Positions 1 to 12,884 of a DNA stretch of 46,289 nt are shown one piece after another (position 1 is the first letter of the stretch; every line of letters begins with the position of its first letter). The notes below the pieces were generated by a model. It saw nothing but the letters and a program-made list of their open reading frames with translations, was not told where the DNA came from and made no database searches. The stretch is taken from assembly GCA_013286655.1 (NCBI GenBank), contig JABDFG010000011.1, positions 1-46,289 on the forward strand, written 5' to 3'. The stretch comes from Bacteroidota bacterium (GTDB lineage: Bacteria > Bacteroidota > Bacteroidia > JABDFU01). Both the position numbers and the translations under genes were made by a program.

Positions 1-699
1 ACAGAAATTCTGGATGAAAGCCGACAATTCAAATTTATTAAAGGGCCTTTATTTGCCAATATCATTTTAGCGGATGAAATAAACCGTACTCCACCTAAAA
101 CACAGGCAGCTTTGCTGGAAGCTATGCAGGAAAGAGCCGTCACCGCAGCAGGTAAACGGTATGAGTTGGGGATTCCGTTTTTTGTATTGGCAACTCAAAA
201 TCCAATTGAGCAGGAAGGAACCTATCCTTTGCCGGAAGCTCAATTGGACCGTTTTATGTTCAATGTGTTCCTGGATTATCCAAAGTACCACGAGGAAATA
301 AGTATTGTGAAAAATACAACTTCCGATCGTAAGGTGTCTTTAAGTAAAATGCTGAGCATCGAAGAGATCGTGTATTTTCAGGATCTTGTCAGACGGATTC
401 CGGTTACGGACAATGTATTGGAATATGCAGTAAAACTTGCCCGGAAAACCCGTCCGGAAAGTGAGGAAGCTTCTGATGTGGTCAAAAATTATATTTCCTG
501 GGGTGCTGGTCCAAGGGCTTCCCAGTTTTTAGCGATTGGAGCAAAATGTAATGCTATTCTGAATGGAAAATATGCTCCTGACATCGAAGATGTACGGTCG
601 GTGGCTCCTGCCATTCTCCGTCATCGTATGGTTCGCAATTATAAGGCGGAGGCGGAAGGGATTTCAGTTGATAGCATCATCACCAGTCTGCTTAAGTGA
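1..699 (+). CDS. MoxR family AAA+ ATPase, 5' end outside window
   Basis: The reading frame is open from base 1, so the gene begins upstream and only the last 232 residues are present. Visible are the MoxR-typical stretch [15 protein letters not shown] (Walker B, with the acidic DE pair) followed by [14 protein letters not shown], then the sensor-1 region [26 protein letters not shown]. The last third matches the AAA lid domain. MoxR ATPases are chaperone-like and usually work with von Willebrand A/DUF58 proteins in assembling envelope or metal-containing complexes. The Walker A motif must lie upstream of the window. The stop codon overlaps a possible GTG start of the next gene, so co-transcription with bshC is likely. 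A DUF58 gene occurs at 41.6 kb but is not adjacent. Confidence 0.93.
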   Translation, partial: TEILDESRQFKFIKGPLFANIILADEINRTPPKTQAALLEAMQERAVTAAGKRYELGIPFFVLATQNPIEQEGTYPLPEAQLDRFMFNVFLDYPKYHEEISIVKNTTSDRKVSLSKMLSIEEIVYFQDLVRRIPVTDNVLEYAVKLARKTRPESEEASDVVKNYISWGAGPRASQFLAIGAKCNAILNGKYAPDIEDVRSVAPAILRHRMVRNYKAEAEGISVDSIITSLLK

Positions 700-701
700 G
701 G

Positions 702-2324
702 ATGAATAAGTCGGGAATCGGCATTGGACAAAGTAGTGCTTTCTCTTCTCTTTTCGTTGATTATATCGAGCATCCTGAAAAACTCAGGGAGTTTTATAAT
801 TATTCAGTTTCCATTTCCTCCTTTCGACAGGCTATAGCCGACAAAGGCAAAGAAACAATTGATCGCCGGCTCCTGGTGGATGTTTTAAAAAAACAATACA
901 GGCGGGCAAATCAGGAGTCTGCCTTTTCGCCTGGAAGACCTGAAGTTTCGAATCTGGAGCTCTTGATGGAGCCAAGTACTTTTACAGTTTGTACAGGCCA
1001 TCAGTTATGCTTGTTTACGGGCCCCCTGTATTTTATTTATAAAATAATTACAACAATTAATCTTGCGGCAGCACTTAAAAAGAATTATCCTGATTTTAAT
1101 TTTGTTCCTGTCTATTGGATGGCCACAGAAGATCATGATTTTGAAGAAATAAACCATGTTCAGCTTTTCGGTAAAAAGTTGGTTTGGGAAAGGAATACTG
1201 CCATTAGTAATGGTAAACAAATGCCTGCAGGTGCTGTTGAAACCAAAACCTTGACGTTTATCCTGGCCGAACTTAAAACGATCCTGGGAGAAGGCGATCA
1301 TTCAAAAGCTCTGCTTTCCCTGCTTGAAAAGGCTTATCTGGGCAACATTACACTTGGTGATGCTACCCGCTCTTTTGTCCATGAATTATTCGGAAAATAT
1401 GGCCTCTTGATTCTTGATCCCGATGATATTCAATTGAAAGGATCATTTTCGGAAATAATGAAGGATGACCTGGTGAATCATACGAACTACAAAATAGTTA
1501 ATTCGACCATTCAACAGTTTAACAATGCAGGTATAAGTGTACAGGTGAACCCCAGGGAAATAAATTGTTTTTATCTGAAAGATGGACTCCGCAGGCGTAT
1601 TGTTACTTCAGGTTCAGAACCGGTGAATCGAGACACCGAAGTGCAATTTTCGACAGGAATGTTGGAAGAACTGAAAATGCATCCGGAATATTTTAGCCCC
1701 AATGTGGTGCTTCGCCCCCTTTACCAGGAGAAAATATTGCCCAATTTGGCCTATGTCGGCGGTCCAGGTGAAATTGCGTATTGGCTGGAATTCAAAAAGA
1801 TGTTTGATCATCATCGGATAAATTTTCCGGTATTGCTTCCTCGTAATTTTGTACTTCTGTTGGATGCTAAGACAGTTCAGCAATGGGATAAATTTGGTTT
1901 TACTTCCCTGGATTATTTTAGTGAAACGGATACGCTCGCCAAGTCATATGTGCGGAGAAATTCGGGGATTGAACTCTCCCTTAAAATGGAACAGGAGCAG
2001 CTAACGGAATTGTATGCCAAAATAGCTGGGCAGGTGGAACGTATTGATGCGACTCTTAAAGCCAGTGTTTTTGCCGAACAGCAAAAGGCAATTAATGCTC
2101 TGCAGGTAATTGAAGCTAAATTGCTAAAGGCTGAAAAACAGAAAAGTGAAACGGTGATCAACCAGATCAAAAAAATAAAAGATAAATTATTTCCTGTCGG
2201 TCAATTGCAGGAGCGATATGAAAACTTTATTCCTTATTATCTGAAATACGGTCCGGAATTTATTGAAATGCTCCAGAAGGAGCTCGATCCGCTTGAAAAG
2301 GACATGATAATCCTGTCTGAATAG
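702..2324 (+). CDS. bshC: bacillithiol biosynthesis cysteine-adding enzyme BshC
   Basis: A protein of about 540 residues with the BshC signature: TGHQLCLFTGPLYFIYKI near residues 100-117, then YWMATEDHDFEEINH. These form the Rossmann-like nucleotide-binding core. The C-terminal part (about residues 415-480) is rich in Lys, Glu and Gln and fits the coiled coil of this family. BshC is the putative ligase adding cysteine to GlcN-malate in the last step of making bacillithiol, the low-molecular-weight thiol of Firmicutes and many Bacteroidota. A GTG at 696 overlaps the upstream TGA, and the ATG at 702 gives a protein only two residues shorter; I chose the ATG. The bshA and bshB genes are not seen here. 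Confidence 0.93.
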   Translation: MNKSGIGIGQSSAFSSLFVDYIEHPEKLREFYNYSVSISSFRQAIADKGKETIDRRLLVDVLKKQYRRANQESAFSPGRPEVSNLELLMEPSTFTVCTGHQLCLFTGPLYFIYKIITTINLAAALKKNYPDFNFVPVYWMATEDHDFEEINHVQLFGKKLVWERNTAISNGKQMPAGAVETKTLTFILAELKTILGEGDHSKALLSLLEKAYLGNITLGDATRSFVHELFGKYGLLILDPDDIQLKGSFSEIMKDDLVNHTNYKIVNSTIQQFNNAGISVQVNPREINCFYLKDGLRRRIVTSGSEPVNRDTEVQFSTGMLEELKMHPEYFSPNVVLRPLYQEKILPNLAYVGGPGEIAYWLEFKKMFDHHRINFPVLLPRNFVLLLDAKTVQQWDKFGFTSLDYFSETDTLAKSYVRRNSGIELSLKMEQEQLTELYAKIAGQVERIDATLKASVFAEQQKAINALQVIEAKLLKAEKQKSETVINQIKKIKDKLFPVGQLQERYENFIPYYLKYGPEFIEMLQKELDPLEKDMIILSE

Positions 2325-2333
2325 GTTTGTTGC

Positions 2334-3026
2334 ATGAAATTATTTTTCCAAAAGGTGTTCCGTTTTTTTCTGAAATTATTGGTGGCATTTTTGGTCCTCA
2401 GTTTTGTAAGTGTTGTGATTTTTCGATGGGTTCCTGTTCCTTTTACACCTTTGATGATTGTTCGTTGCATAGAACAGAAATTGGAGGGCAGGTCGATAAA
2501 ACTTTCTAAAGAATGGGTTTCCCTGGATAAGATCAATAATAATCTGCAGTTGGCAGTGGTTTGTTCGGAAGATCAGAATTTTTTGGAGCACCATGGTTTT
2601 GATTTTGATGCGATTGGGAAAGCGCTGGATTTTAATAAAAAAAATAAACGTAAACGGGGCGCCAGCACAATCAGCCAACAAACAGCTAAAAATGTTTTCT
2701 TAGGACCTTCCAGAAGCTGGATCCGGAAAGGTCTGGAAGTCTACTTCACTTTTTTGATCGAAGTTTGCTGGAGTAAAGAGCGGATCATGGAGGTGTATCT
2801 GAATGTCATTGAAATGGGCGATGGTATTTATGGTGCAAACGCTGCTGCGCATTGTTATTTTCACAAGGATTCCAGCAGGCTTTTGAACAGTGAAGCGGCT
2901 TTGATAGCTGCCGTCCTTCCAAATCCGATAAGGTTTTCGGTCTTGCGTCCCAGTGAATACGTTGTTTCCCGTCAGCAATGGATTTTGATGCAGATGGGCT
3001 TGTGGGGTGGGGTTTTGAAATACTGA
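2334..3026 (+). CDS. mtgA: monofunctional peptidoglycan glycosyltransferase (GT51)
   Basis: This 230-residue protein has one N-terminal membrane segment (about residues 10-32) and a GT51 domain. Motifs are visible in order: SEDQNFLEHHGFD (E79 is the expected catalytic glutamate), KRGASTISQQTAKNVFL, RKGLEVYFTFLIEVCWSKERIMEVYLNVIEMG and the late ALIAAVLPNP. It polymerises lipid II into glycan strands on the periplasmic face of the inner membrane. There is no transpeptidase domain, and the length fits MtgA rather than a bifunctional class A PBP. It begins 9 bases after the bshC stop, so it is probably part of the same transcript. Confidence 0.95.
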   Translation: MKLFFQKVFRFFLKLLVAFLVLSFVSVVIFRWVPVPFTPLMIVRCIEQKLEGRSIKLSKEWVSLDKINNNLQLAVVCSEDQNFLEHHGFDFDAIGKALDFNKKNKRKRGASTISQQTAKNVFLGPSRSWIRKGLEVYFTFLIEVCWSKERIMEVYLNVIEMGDGIYGANAAAHCYFHKDSSRLLNSEAALIAAVLPNPIRFSVLRPSEYVVSRQQWILMQMGLWGGVLKY

Positions 3027-3075
3027 TGAAGTTTGGAAGGATAAAAAATACAGACACTAAAGAAAGATGGAGTTG

Positions 3076-3969
3076 TTATTTCCAGATAACATCGCAGCCT
3101 GGCAGAAGGGCTTTGATAATTTGCATATCGGATTCACTAATGCTGTTTCCCCTGATATCCAGTTTGCTTAAATTTCTCAAGTAGCAGATGTGGTCAGATA
3201 GTTTTGAAAATTTATTATTGCGGATGGACAAATAGTTCAGATTTTTCAGATGATAGATTTCGTTGGGTAAATAATCGAGCCCATTGTTATCCAGGATTAA
3301 TTCTTCCAGATTATTTAATTTACCGATACTTTTTGGCAAGGCTTTTAGTTTGCAATCTACCAGTGTCAGCGATTTTAATTTCTGGAGTTCGCCGAATTCT
3401 TTTGGAAAGGTATTCAGTACTGTATTGTAAACCAGAAGTTCGGTAAGAGCGTCTAAATATCCAAAGGATCGGGGCAATGTAAGGGTGTCCGCTTTGTTGC
3501 TTTGTATGTGAAAGGTTTTTAAATGATTGAGTTGGCCGATTTCTAACGGCAAGGAATCAAGCCGGGTATCGTACAGTTCAAGTGCAATCAGGCTTCCCCA
3601 CTTTCCAATACTTTTGGGTAATGTTTTGAATGCGTTTCCTTTGCTGGAGAAGAATAAGAGGCTAGTAAAATTACCGATGTTATCCGGCAGGACGTCCAGG
3701 TTGTTATATCCTAATTTTAAGGCCTGTAGTTTGCTCAACCGTTCCAGTTTCAAATAAAGTTTAGGATCAATCACCTGATTGGTTAAATCCAGCTTATACA
3801 CCATTTCATTGTCTTTAAGGGCTTCCTTCAGGTTTTTATAAACGTGGGAGTTGGGAGGGCCATAAATATCAAAAGGACCCGGAGCTGAGTTTAGTTCATT
3901 GTTTTGACTGTAGGCAAAATTCAGAGAAAGCACAAAAAGGATACAACTGAACTTTTTGGAAAGTCTCAT
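3076..3969 (-). CDS. exported leucine-rich repeat protein
   Basis: A secreted protein of about 297 residues. The chosen start (MRLSKKFS...) gives a clean signal peptide ending near FAYSQ; upstream ATGs at 3978 and 4005 would add a polar extension before it. From about residue 75 to the end there are roughly eight 23-residue leucine-rich repeats of the form LxxLxLxxNxLxxLPxxIGxL, similar to LRR proteins found in many Bacteroidota. There is no T9SS sorting domain or lipobox, so it is probably periplasmic. LRR domains bind proteins, but the partner is not evident. It converges with mtgA and lies downstream of the small outer-membrane protein gene on the same strand, separated by an inverted-repeat element. 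Confidence 0.8.
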   Translation of the reverse strand: MRLSKKFSCILFVLSLNFAYSQNNELNSAPGPFDIYGPPNSHVYKNLKEALKDNEMVYKLDLTNQVIDPKLYLKLERLSKLQALKLGYNNLDVLPDNIGNFTSLLFFSSKGNAFKTLPKSIGKWGSLIALELYDTRLDSLPLEIGQLNHLKTFHIQSNKADTLTLPRSFGYLDALTELLVYNTVLNTFPKEFGELQKLKSLTLVDCKLKALPKSIGKLNNLEELILDNNGLDYLPNEIYHLKNLNYLSIRNNKFSKLSDHICYLRNLSKLDIRGNSISESDMQIIKALLPGCDVIWK

Positions 3970-4017
3970 TAAGAGCATGTTTAAATTTATATCGTAAAAT
4001 CGCAAAATTGATTATAG

Positions 4018-4108
4018 TATATTTTTTTGAACGAAACGAGGCAAATGTTGCAGACATAGCGAGCTTAGCTATGGCGAAAAATTTAACGATGTAGCAGTCA
4101 AAAATATA
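4018..4108. repeat. 91-bp MITE/REP-like imperfect inverted repeat
   Basis: The ends are inverted copies: 4018-4030 reads TATATTTTTTTGA and 4098-4108 reads TCAAAAATATA. At the centre CATAGC (4055-4060) and GCTATG (4068-4073) form a 6-bp stem around GAGCTTA. The region between can only be paired loosely. It sits alone between two minus-strand genes and encodes nothing. The form resembles small non-autonomous repeats of Bacteroidota chromosomes, but there is only one copy in this window. Confidence 0.5.
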
Positions 4109-4143
4109 AATAAACAAATTACGAGATAAATTTTAAACACGTT

Positions 4144-4683
4144 CTAGAATCCGAAGTTAAACCCAAATCGTATGACAGGGTTCGAGTAAGGAGAATAAAT
4201 ACTCTCATCTAAATCCCATAATACGGTTAGAACGGTATATGATTTTTGTCCGATTGGTCGTCTGATTCCTGCGCCAATAAATCTGCTGTCAATTGTGGTT
4301 CTGGCATCCGGAAAATCAACAGAAGCAATGTTCAGCACTTCGAATTCTGCCTGAACGAAAATCATTTCTGTTATATTTATTCTTCCGAAAACACTTCCAC
4401 CATACATGCTGGTACTGATGTTGTCAACTTCATCGTTAAAATATAAATAAGTGCCGCGAAGGCCTATTTCCAGCCGGGATGATAATTTGTATCCAATAGT
4501 GGGGGCAATATTAACCTGGGTAAGAGGACCGAAATAAGCACCAATATCTCCGCCCCAGAACATATTATCTAATTTAAGGGCTGGCGGAACAGGCGGAGGT
4601 AAATCTTTTCCGGTATACTGTGCCCTGACTCCCGATGAGTAGATGAACAGGAGTATCAGTAAAGGAAAGAGTATTTTTTTCAT
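4144..4683 (-). CDS. small outer-membrane beta-barrel-like protein
   Basis: 179 residues with a signal peptide (MKKILFPLLILLFIYSSGVRAQ, cleavage after ARA or so). The mature protein begins with a proline-rich stretch (PPPVPP) and continues with alternating hydrophobic and polar strands such as IGYKLSSRLEIGLRGTYLYF and MIFVQAEFEVLNI. It ends VIRFGFNFGF, with the terminal aromatic residue typical of outer-membrane barrels. No exact family is recognised; it looks like an 8-strand barrel of the OmpW/outer membrane protein beta-barrel kind. The start lies 58 bases from the divergent dehydrogenase gene, so the two share a short promoter region. Confidence 0.7.
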   Translation of the reverse strand: MKKILFPLLILLFIYSSGVRAQYTGKDLPPPVPPALKLDNMFWGGDIGAYFGPLTQVNIAPTIGYKLSSRLEIGLRGTYLYFNDEVDNISTSMYGGSVFGRINITEMIFVQAEFEVLNIASVDFPDARTTIDSRFIGAGIRRPIGQKSYTVLTVLWDLDESIYSPYSNPVIRFGFNFGF

Positions 4684-4741
4684 TGCACTGTAAAAGTAAG
4701 AAAATACGGCTGTATATTCGCCAGTAATAAAACGTTTTTAT

Positions 4742-5452
4742 ATGAACATTATTGTAACAGGGGCCAGCAGGGGAATAGGATACGAAACCGTAAAAATTTT
4801 GGCGGCTGACCCTGCCCACAAAATTATTGCTATCGCCCGAAACAGGCAACAGCTGGAAAAACTTAAAAATGAATGTGAGCTATTTCAGGGAGGTAATGTA
4901 TTCATTATGGTGAGCGATCTTGCCGAACATGGTGCACAAGAGAAATTAGTTTCTGAGATAAAAAACAGATTTAAAAGTGTTGATATACTGGTGAATAATG
5001 CCGGCATGATCCTTAATAAATCTATTCAGGAAATCAGTGACGCGGAAATAGAGCAGGTATACCGTGTCAATGTTTTCAGTGTATTCAGGCTTATACGGGA
5101 TTTGATCCCGCTTCTGAAAAAAGAAAAGGCACGATCGCATGTGGTTAATATCAGCAGCATGGGTGGAGTGCAGGGAAGTATAAAGTTTTCAGGCCTCTCC
5201 GCTTACAGTTCAAGTAAGGGGGCTGTTGCTGTATTGACGGAGTGCATGGCGGAAGAACTGAAAACGTTTAATATTTCTGTTAACTGCCTTGCACTGGGCG
5301 CTGTTCAGACAGAAATGCTGGAGGCGGCTTTTCCTGGTTATCAAGCGTCCTGTACGGCGGTTCAGATGGCAGGCTACCTTGTTGATTTCGCTTTGAAGGG
5401 GCAGGAAAACTTTAATGGAAAAGTATTGCAGGTTTCTTCCAGTACTCCCTGA
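4742..5452 (+). CDS. SDR family NAD(P)-dependent oxidoreductase
   Basis: 236 residues of a classical short-chain dehydrogenase. The nucleotide-binding TGASRGIG motif is at residues 6-13, NNAG in ILVNNAGM, the catalytic serine in VNISSMGG and the YSSSK catalytic motif in SAYSSSKGA. The substrate cannot be told from sequence. It is a single gene: divergent from the outer-membrane protein gene and followed by the rRNA operon promoters. Its length is usual for the family and the motifs are intact, so it should be active. Confidence 0.9.
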   Translation: MNIIVTGASRGIGYETVKILAADPAHKIIAIARNRQQLEKLKNECELFQGGNVFIMVSDLAEHGAQEKLVSEIKNRFKSVDILVNNAGMILNKSIQEISDAEIEQVYRVNVFSVFRLIRDLIPLLKKEKARSHVVNISSMGGVQGSIKFSGLSAYSSSKGAVAVLTECMAEELKTFNISVNCLALGAVQTEMLEAAFPGYQASCTAVQMAGYLVDFALKGQENFNGKVLQVSSSTP

Positions 5453-5514
5453 ATTGGGCTAAACTAGTTTTTCTTTCTGATTTACAGGTAATTACATATT
5501 TAATGTAAAATTAA

Positions 5515-5545
5515 TTTGGATGTTGAACGAAAGCACGTACATTTG
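5515..5545 (+). promoter_or_regulatory. rRNA promoter P1 (Bacteroidota consensus)
   Basis: TTTG at 5515-5518, exactly 19 bases, then TACATTTG at 5538-5545. This is a perfect match to the TTTG-N19-TAnnTTTG pattern used by the primary sigma factor of Bacteroidota. It lies about 310 bases upstream of 16S. Confidence 0.85.
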
Positions 5546-5609
5546 CATCCCTTTTCAGAGAAACGTTCCTTAAGAAATTGAAAAAAAAGATAATAATCTT
5601 TAAATAATA

Positions 5610-5640
5610 TTTGCAGATTAAAAAAACATTCTTAACTTTG
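5610..5640 (+). promoter_or_regulatory. rRNA promoter P2 (Bacteroidota consensus)
   Basis: TTTG at 5610-5613, 19 bases, then TAACTTTG at 5633-5640: a second perfect consensus promoter, 95 bases after P1. An A/T-rich stretch precedes it. Tandem promoters are usual for rRNA operons. Two small hairpins follow in the leader (CCCTC/GAGGG at about 5641-5661 and TTCCG/CGGAA at about 5697-5710). Confidence 0.87.
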
Positions 5641-5725
5641 CCCTCCCTTAGAAAAGAGGGATTATCAAAAGTTCTTGTATAGCTTATTAATAATGGTTCC
5701 GGTAACGGAAATACTTTTAATAAAA

Positions 5726-5744
5726 GTTCTTTGAAAATATTGAA
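5726..5744 (+). promoter_or_regulatory. boxA-like leader motif before 16S
   Basis: GTTCTTTGAAAATATTGAA. A nearly identical copy occurs before 23S at 7688-7705. The position in both rRNA leaders fits a boxA-like NusB/S10 antitermination site; that role is inferred from placement and repetition. Confidence 0.6.
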
Positions 5745-5770
5745 GCACAAAAAAGGAATAGGTAAGTAAC
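5739..5770 (+). other. 5' arm of the 16S processing stem
   Basis: ATTGAAGCAcAAAAAaGGA...GGTAAGTAAC pairs with the 3' flank of 16S at 7410-7438 (GTTACTTAC...GCTTCAAT), with a few mismatches and a small bulge. The long duplex closing the 16S precursor is the expected RNase III processing stem. Confidence 0.7.
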
Positions 5771-5853
5771 CTATGTTATGCAAATTTTTATTTGCATTTC
5801 AATGAGAAACAAATCTTGAAGCATTCCATTAAATTGGAAACAATATCAAACTT

Positions 5854-7374
<1,521 letters not shown>

Positions 7375-7409
7375 CTAGAGAAGATTTGTTTATTCCGATT
7401 TATCGGGAT

Positions 7410-7438
7410 GTTACTTACTCTCCTTTTTATGCTTCAAT
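7410..7438 (+). other. 3' arm of the 16S processing stem
   Basis: GTTACTTACTCTCC...GCTTCAAT is complementary to 5739-5770 upstream of 16S. It lies between the 16S 3' end and tRNA-Ile. Confidence 0.7.
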
Positions 7439-7499
7439 TATTTTAAAAATACCCAATGACGAGCTCAGGGTGCATAACCGAAGAGCATTACGGAAAAAT

Positions 7500-7576
7500 A
7501 GTCCCGTAGCTCAGTTGGTTAGAGCACTACACTGATAATGTAGGGGTCAGCAGTTCAAATCTGCTCGGGACTACCA
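7500..7576 (+). tRNA. tRNA-Ile (GAT anticodon)
   Basis: A 77-base cloverleaf. The acceptor AGTCCCG pairs perfectly with CGGGACT. The anticodon loop CTGATAA gives GAT, and the T loop is TTCAAAT. The 3' ACCA is encoded (7573-7576). It occupies the usual place in the 16S-23S spacer. Confidence 0.97.
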
Positions 7577-7589
7577 TCAACTCGAATTT

Positions 7590-7663
7590 GGGGAATTAGC
7601 TCAGCTGGCTAGAGCACCTGCCTTGCACGCAGGGGGTCATCGGTTCGAATCCGTTATTCTCCA
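7590..7663 (+). tRNA. tRNA-Ala (TGC anticodon)
   Basis: A 74-base cloverleaf without an encoded CCA: the discriminator A is followed by CTT. The acceptor GGGGAAT pairs with ATTCTCC through one G-T pair. The anticodon loop CTTGCAC gives TGC, and the T loop is TTCGAAT. The T stem (ATCGG/CCGTT) has a T-T mismatch at its second pair. It is 13 bases after tRNA-Ile, the standard Ile-Ala spacer pair. Confidence 0.96.
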
Positions 7664-7687
7664 CTTAGCCGCCCTTTGGCGGATTAA

Positions 7688-7705
7688 GTTCTTTGACATA
7701 TTGAA
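7688..7705 (+). promoter_or_regulatory. boxA-like motif before 23S
   Basis: GTTCTTTGACATATTGAA, matching the motif before 16S (5726-5744) apart from one substitution and a one-base indel. It overlaps the start of the 23S processing stem. Confidence 0.6.
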
Positions 7706-7732
7706 AGAAAATACACAAATAGTAAATGTAAC
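7703..7732 (+). other. 5' arm of the 23S processing stem
   Basis: GAAAGAAAATACACA, three unpaired bases, then AGTAAATGTAAC. It is complementary to 10657-10682 downstream of 23S with one G-T pair or mismatch. An inner helix TTAATAAGAAAGT (about 7750-7763) with ACTTTCTTATTAA (about 10628-10640) closes the mature ends. Confidence 0.75.
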
Positions 7733-7754
7733 TATTTGAATACGAGTAATTAAT

Positions 7755-10637
<2,883 letters not shown>

Positions 10638-10656
10638 TAAGATTGGTATTTATTTT

Positions 10657-10682
10657 GTTGCATTTACTGTGTATTTTCTTTC
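10657..10682 (+). other. 3' arm of the 23S processing stem
   Basis: GTTGCATTTACTGTGTATTTTCTTTC in two halves is the reverse complement of 7703-7732 apart from a three-base bulge. It ends just before 5S. Confidence 0.75.
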
Positions 10683-10700
10683 TTTATATGTCATACGTTT

Positions 10701-10811
<111 letters not shown>

Positions 10812-10817
10812 TTTTAG

Positions 10818-10850
10818 ATCCCCCCGATAATATCGGGGGGATTTTTTTTT
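10818..10850 (+). terminator. rRNA operon terminator
   Basis: The perfect 11-bp stem ATCCCCCCGAT/ATCGGGGGGAT with loop AAT is followed by a run of T. It lies immediately after 5S. The rpsA terminator has a similar C-run/G-run stem. Confidence 0.93.
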
Positions 10851-10879
10851 GAGGCATGGTTGTTGGTAGTACGTCAAAA

Positions 10880-12859
10880 ATGAAGTATACATTTCCGGTA
10901 TTATTTTTTTTAATTATCGGTATTTCCGGCAATGTATTCGGACTTTCCCCCACTGATTCTATCTTAAAACTTCCCAAAACAAAATACCAGTCGGAAGAAG
11001 CATTTGACCGGCAGTCTGCTGTTTTTACTGTTCCGGACAGCTCGTTGGATAATATCCAACGCTACCGGAATCGTTATAATCTTGGGAACAGCGGATTAGC
11101 GGTAACCAATCTTTATTTTCCTTCGGCTCAGTCCGCATTAGGCTTTAATTATGCTCCGAATAATTTTGAAAGCTATCTTTTTCGGCCCCAGAATATCCAG
11201 TATTTTAATACCCGAACTCCTTATACCGAATTATTTTTTCTGGTAGGAGCAAAAAATGAATTGTATTCCAATTTTATACACTCACAAAATGTAACTAAAA
11301 ACCTCAATTTTACAGCTAAATTTCAGCGTATCCGCTCGGATGGATTTTATAATCGTCAAAACACCAATCATACAGATTTTTCTATTTCCAGTAATTACGT
11401 TTCACCTGATAAAAGATACTTGCTGCTGTCCAGTGGGATTATCAATAGTCTGAACAATGCTGAAAATGGAGGGATCACCTCTGATCCTGACTTTGAAAAT
11501 GGGCCTTTGCAAGACAGAAAGCTTTTGAGTACAAACCTGGCAGATGCTAACCGACGATATAATAGTAAAAGTTTTTATTTAAAACAGTACCTGAACCTGG
11601 GTCCGAAAAGAAAATCCGCTGACACCTCGGTACATTTGCAGGTATTGCCGACTTCAGTTTTTGCGCATTCTTTTTTAATCCAGCAGGAACATATCGTCTA
11701 TTCTGATCCTTCGCCCCAGTCTGGCTTTTACAAGGAGAATTATATCGACACGACCCGTACGCTTGATTCCACGACTGTTTTTAAAATAGAGAACGAATTT
11801 TCCTGGAGGTTATTGAATAAAAAAAATGATGGGAGCATGCGGAATATGGGGTTTGAAGCGGGAATAAAACAACAATATGTAAACGTGTCACAATTTGCGG
11901 CCGCAGATACTATTCTGAAACAACTAACCTATGTACCTAACCCTGCTTCATTAATCCCCTTACCAATTCCTGAACTGGTGAATGGTCCTCTGACCCGGCT
12001 GAACAACAGAAAATTGTTGTCTTCATCCTTTAATAATTTCATGCTGAATGCGGAGGTATATAACTACGATACAAAAAAAGCAGCTTATGGATTAAGAGCT
12101 GATTATGTACTGGCCGGTTATAATGCCAGAGATTATAACTTGAATGCTCTTCTCCGGTATAATCTCGGAGAGGACAGTCTGCAGTATATAGGTATCACTG
12201 GGAACGCGAGTGAACGGAGGCCCGATTATATGTACTTGCATTATTATTCGAACAATTTTATCTGGAACAATACATTCAGCCCGGTAAGCAGTCTGAATCT
12301 GAAAATCTATTACAGGTGGACCCGGTATAAATTAGAAGTGGGTGTTGTCTCTTATTACTATAAAAACTACGTGTATTTTAATGAAGCCGGAGCCGCGCAG
12401 TCAACTTCCGCTATTCAGGGTTATTCAGCTTATCTGGATAAATCATTTTATGTAAAGCACTTTGTCTTTAAAAATAAAATCACGTATCAACATGTTCCGG
12501 ATTCCTCTGTCATCCGCTTGCCAACATGGGTCACGGAACAGAGTTTGTATTACGATAATAGCTTATTCAAAAAAGCACTCAAGTTCCAGGTGGGAGTGGA
12601 TGTGTTTTACAATTCAGCTTATTATGCGAGTGCCTATTCTCCGGAATTGGGGCAGTTCTATTTGCAGAACAATAAACAAATTGGCAATTACCCGTATGTA
12701 GATGTTTTCCTGAATTTGAAAATAAGCAGGGCCAGAATCTTTTTTAAGTATGAAAACGTAAATGCCTACCTGGGTAATTTTACTTATTACTATGCCCCTC
12801 ATTATCCCTGGACGGATGCTGCTTTTAAGTTTGGCGCCAGTTGGAAGTTTTTTGATTAA
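10880..12859 (+). CDS. putative porin (Bacteroidota outer-membrane barrel)
   Basis: About 659 residues from the chosen ATG, which directly precedes a signal peptide (MKYTFPVLFFLIIGISGNVFG). An ATG at 10856 would add eight residues and begin only six bases after the rRNA terminator. The body has long alternating strands rich in Tyr, Asn and Phe and the stretch YTELFFLVGAKNE...NLNFTAKFQRIRSDGFYNRQ, typical of the 'putative porin' family of Bacteroidota. It ends in AFKFGASWKFFD, with aromatic residues at the barrel C-terminus. The substrate is unknown. Its own promoter is unclear because the gene follows the rRNA terminator so closely. Confidence 0.85.
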   Translation: MKYTFPVLFFLIIGISGNVFGLSPTDSILKLPKTKYQSEEAFDRQSAVFTVPDSSLDNIQRYRNRYNLGNSGLAVTNLYFPSAQSALGFNYAPNNFESYLFRPQNIQYFNTRTPYTELFFLVGAKNELYSNFIHSQNVTKNLNFTAKFQRIRSDGFYNRQNTNHTDFSISSNYVSPDKRYLLLSSGIINSLNNAENGGITSDPDFENGPLQDRKLLSTNLADANRRYNSKSFYLKQYLNLGPKRKSADTSVHLQVLPTSVFAHSFLIQQEHIVYSDPSPQSGFYKENYIDTTRTLDSTTVFKIENEFSWRLLNKKNDGSMRNMGFEAGIKQQYVNVSQFAAADTILKQLTYVPNPASLIPLPIPELVNGPLTRLNNRKLLSSSFNNFMLNAEVYNYDTKKAAYGLRADYVLAGYNARDYNLNALLRYNLGEDSLQYIGITGNASERRPDYMYLHYYSNNFIWNNTFSPVSSLNLKIYYRWTRYKLEVGVVSYYYKNYVYFNEAGAAQSTSAIQGYSAYLDKSFYVKHFVFKNKITYQHVPDSSVIRLPTWVTEQSLYYDNSLFKKALKFQVGVDVFYNSAYYASAYSPELGQFYLQNNKQIGNYPYVDVFLNLKISRARIFFKYENVNAYLGNFTYYYAPHYPWTDAAFKFGASWKFFD

Positions 12860-12884
12860 AAAAGAGGATTTTTATGTTTGCCGG

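Noticed and set aside
3076-3969. Surface adhesin secreted by T9SS
   Set aside because: The leucine-rich repeat protein ends in a repeat without a sorting domain, so export beyond the periplasm is unsupported.
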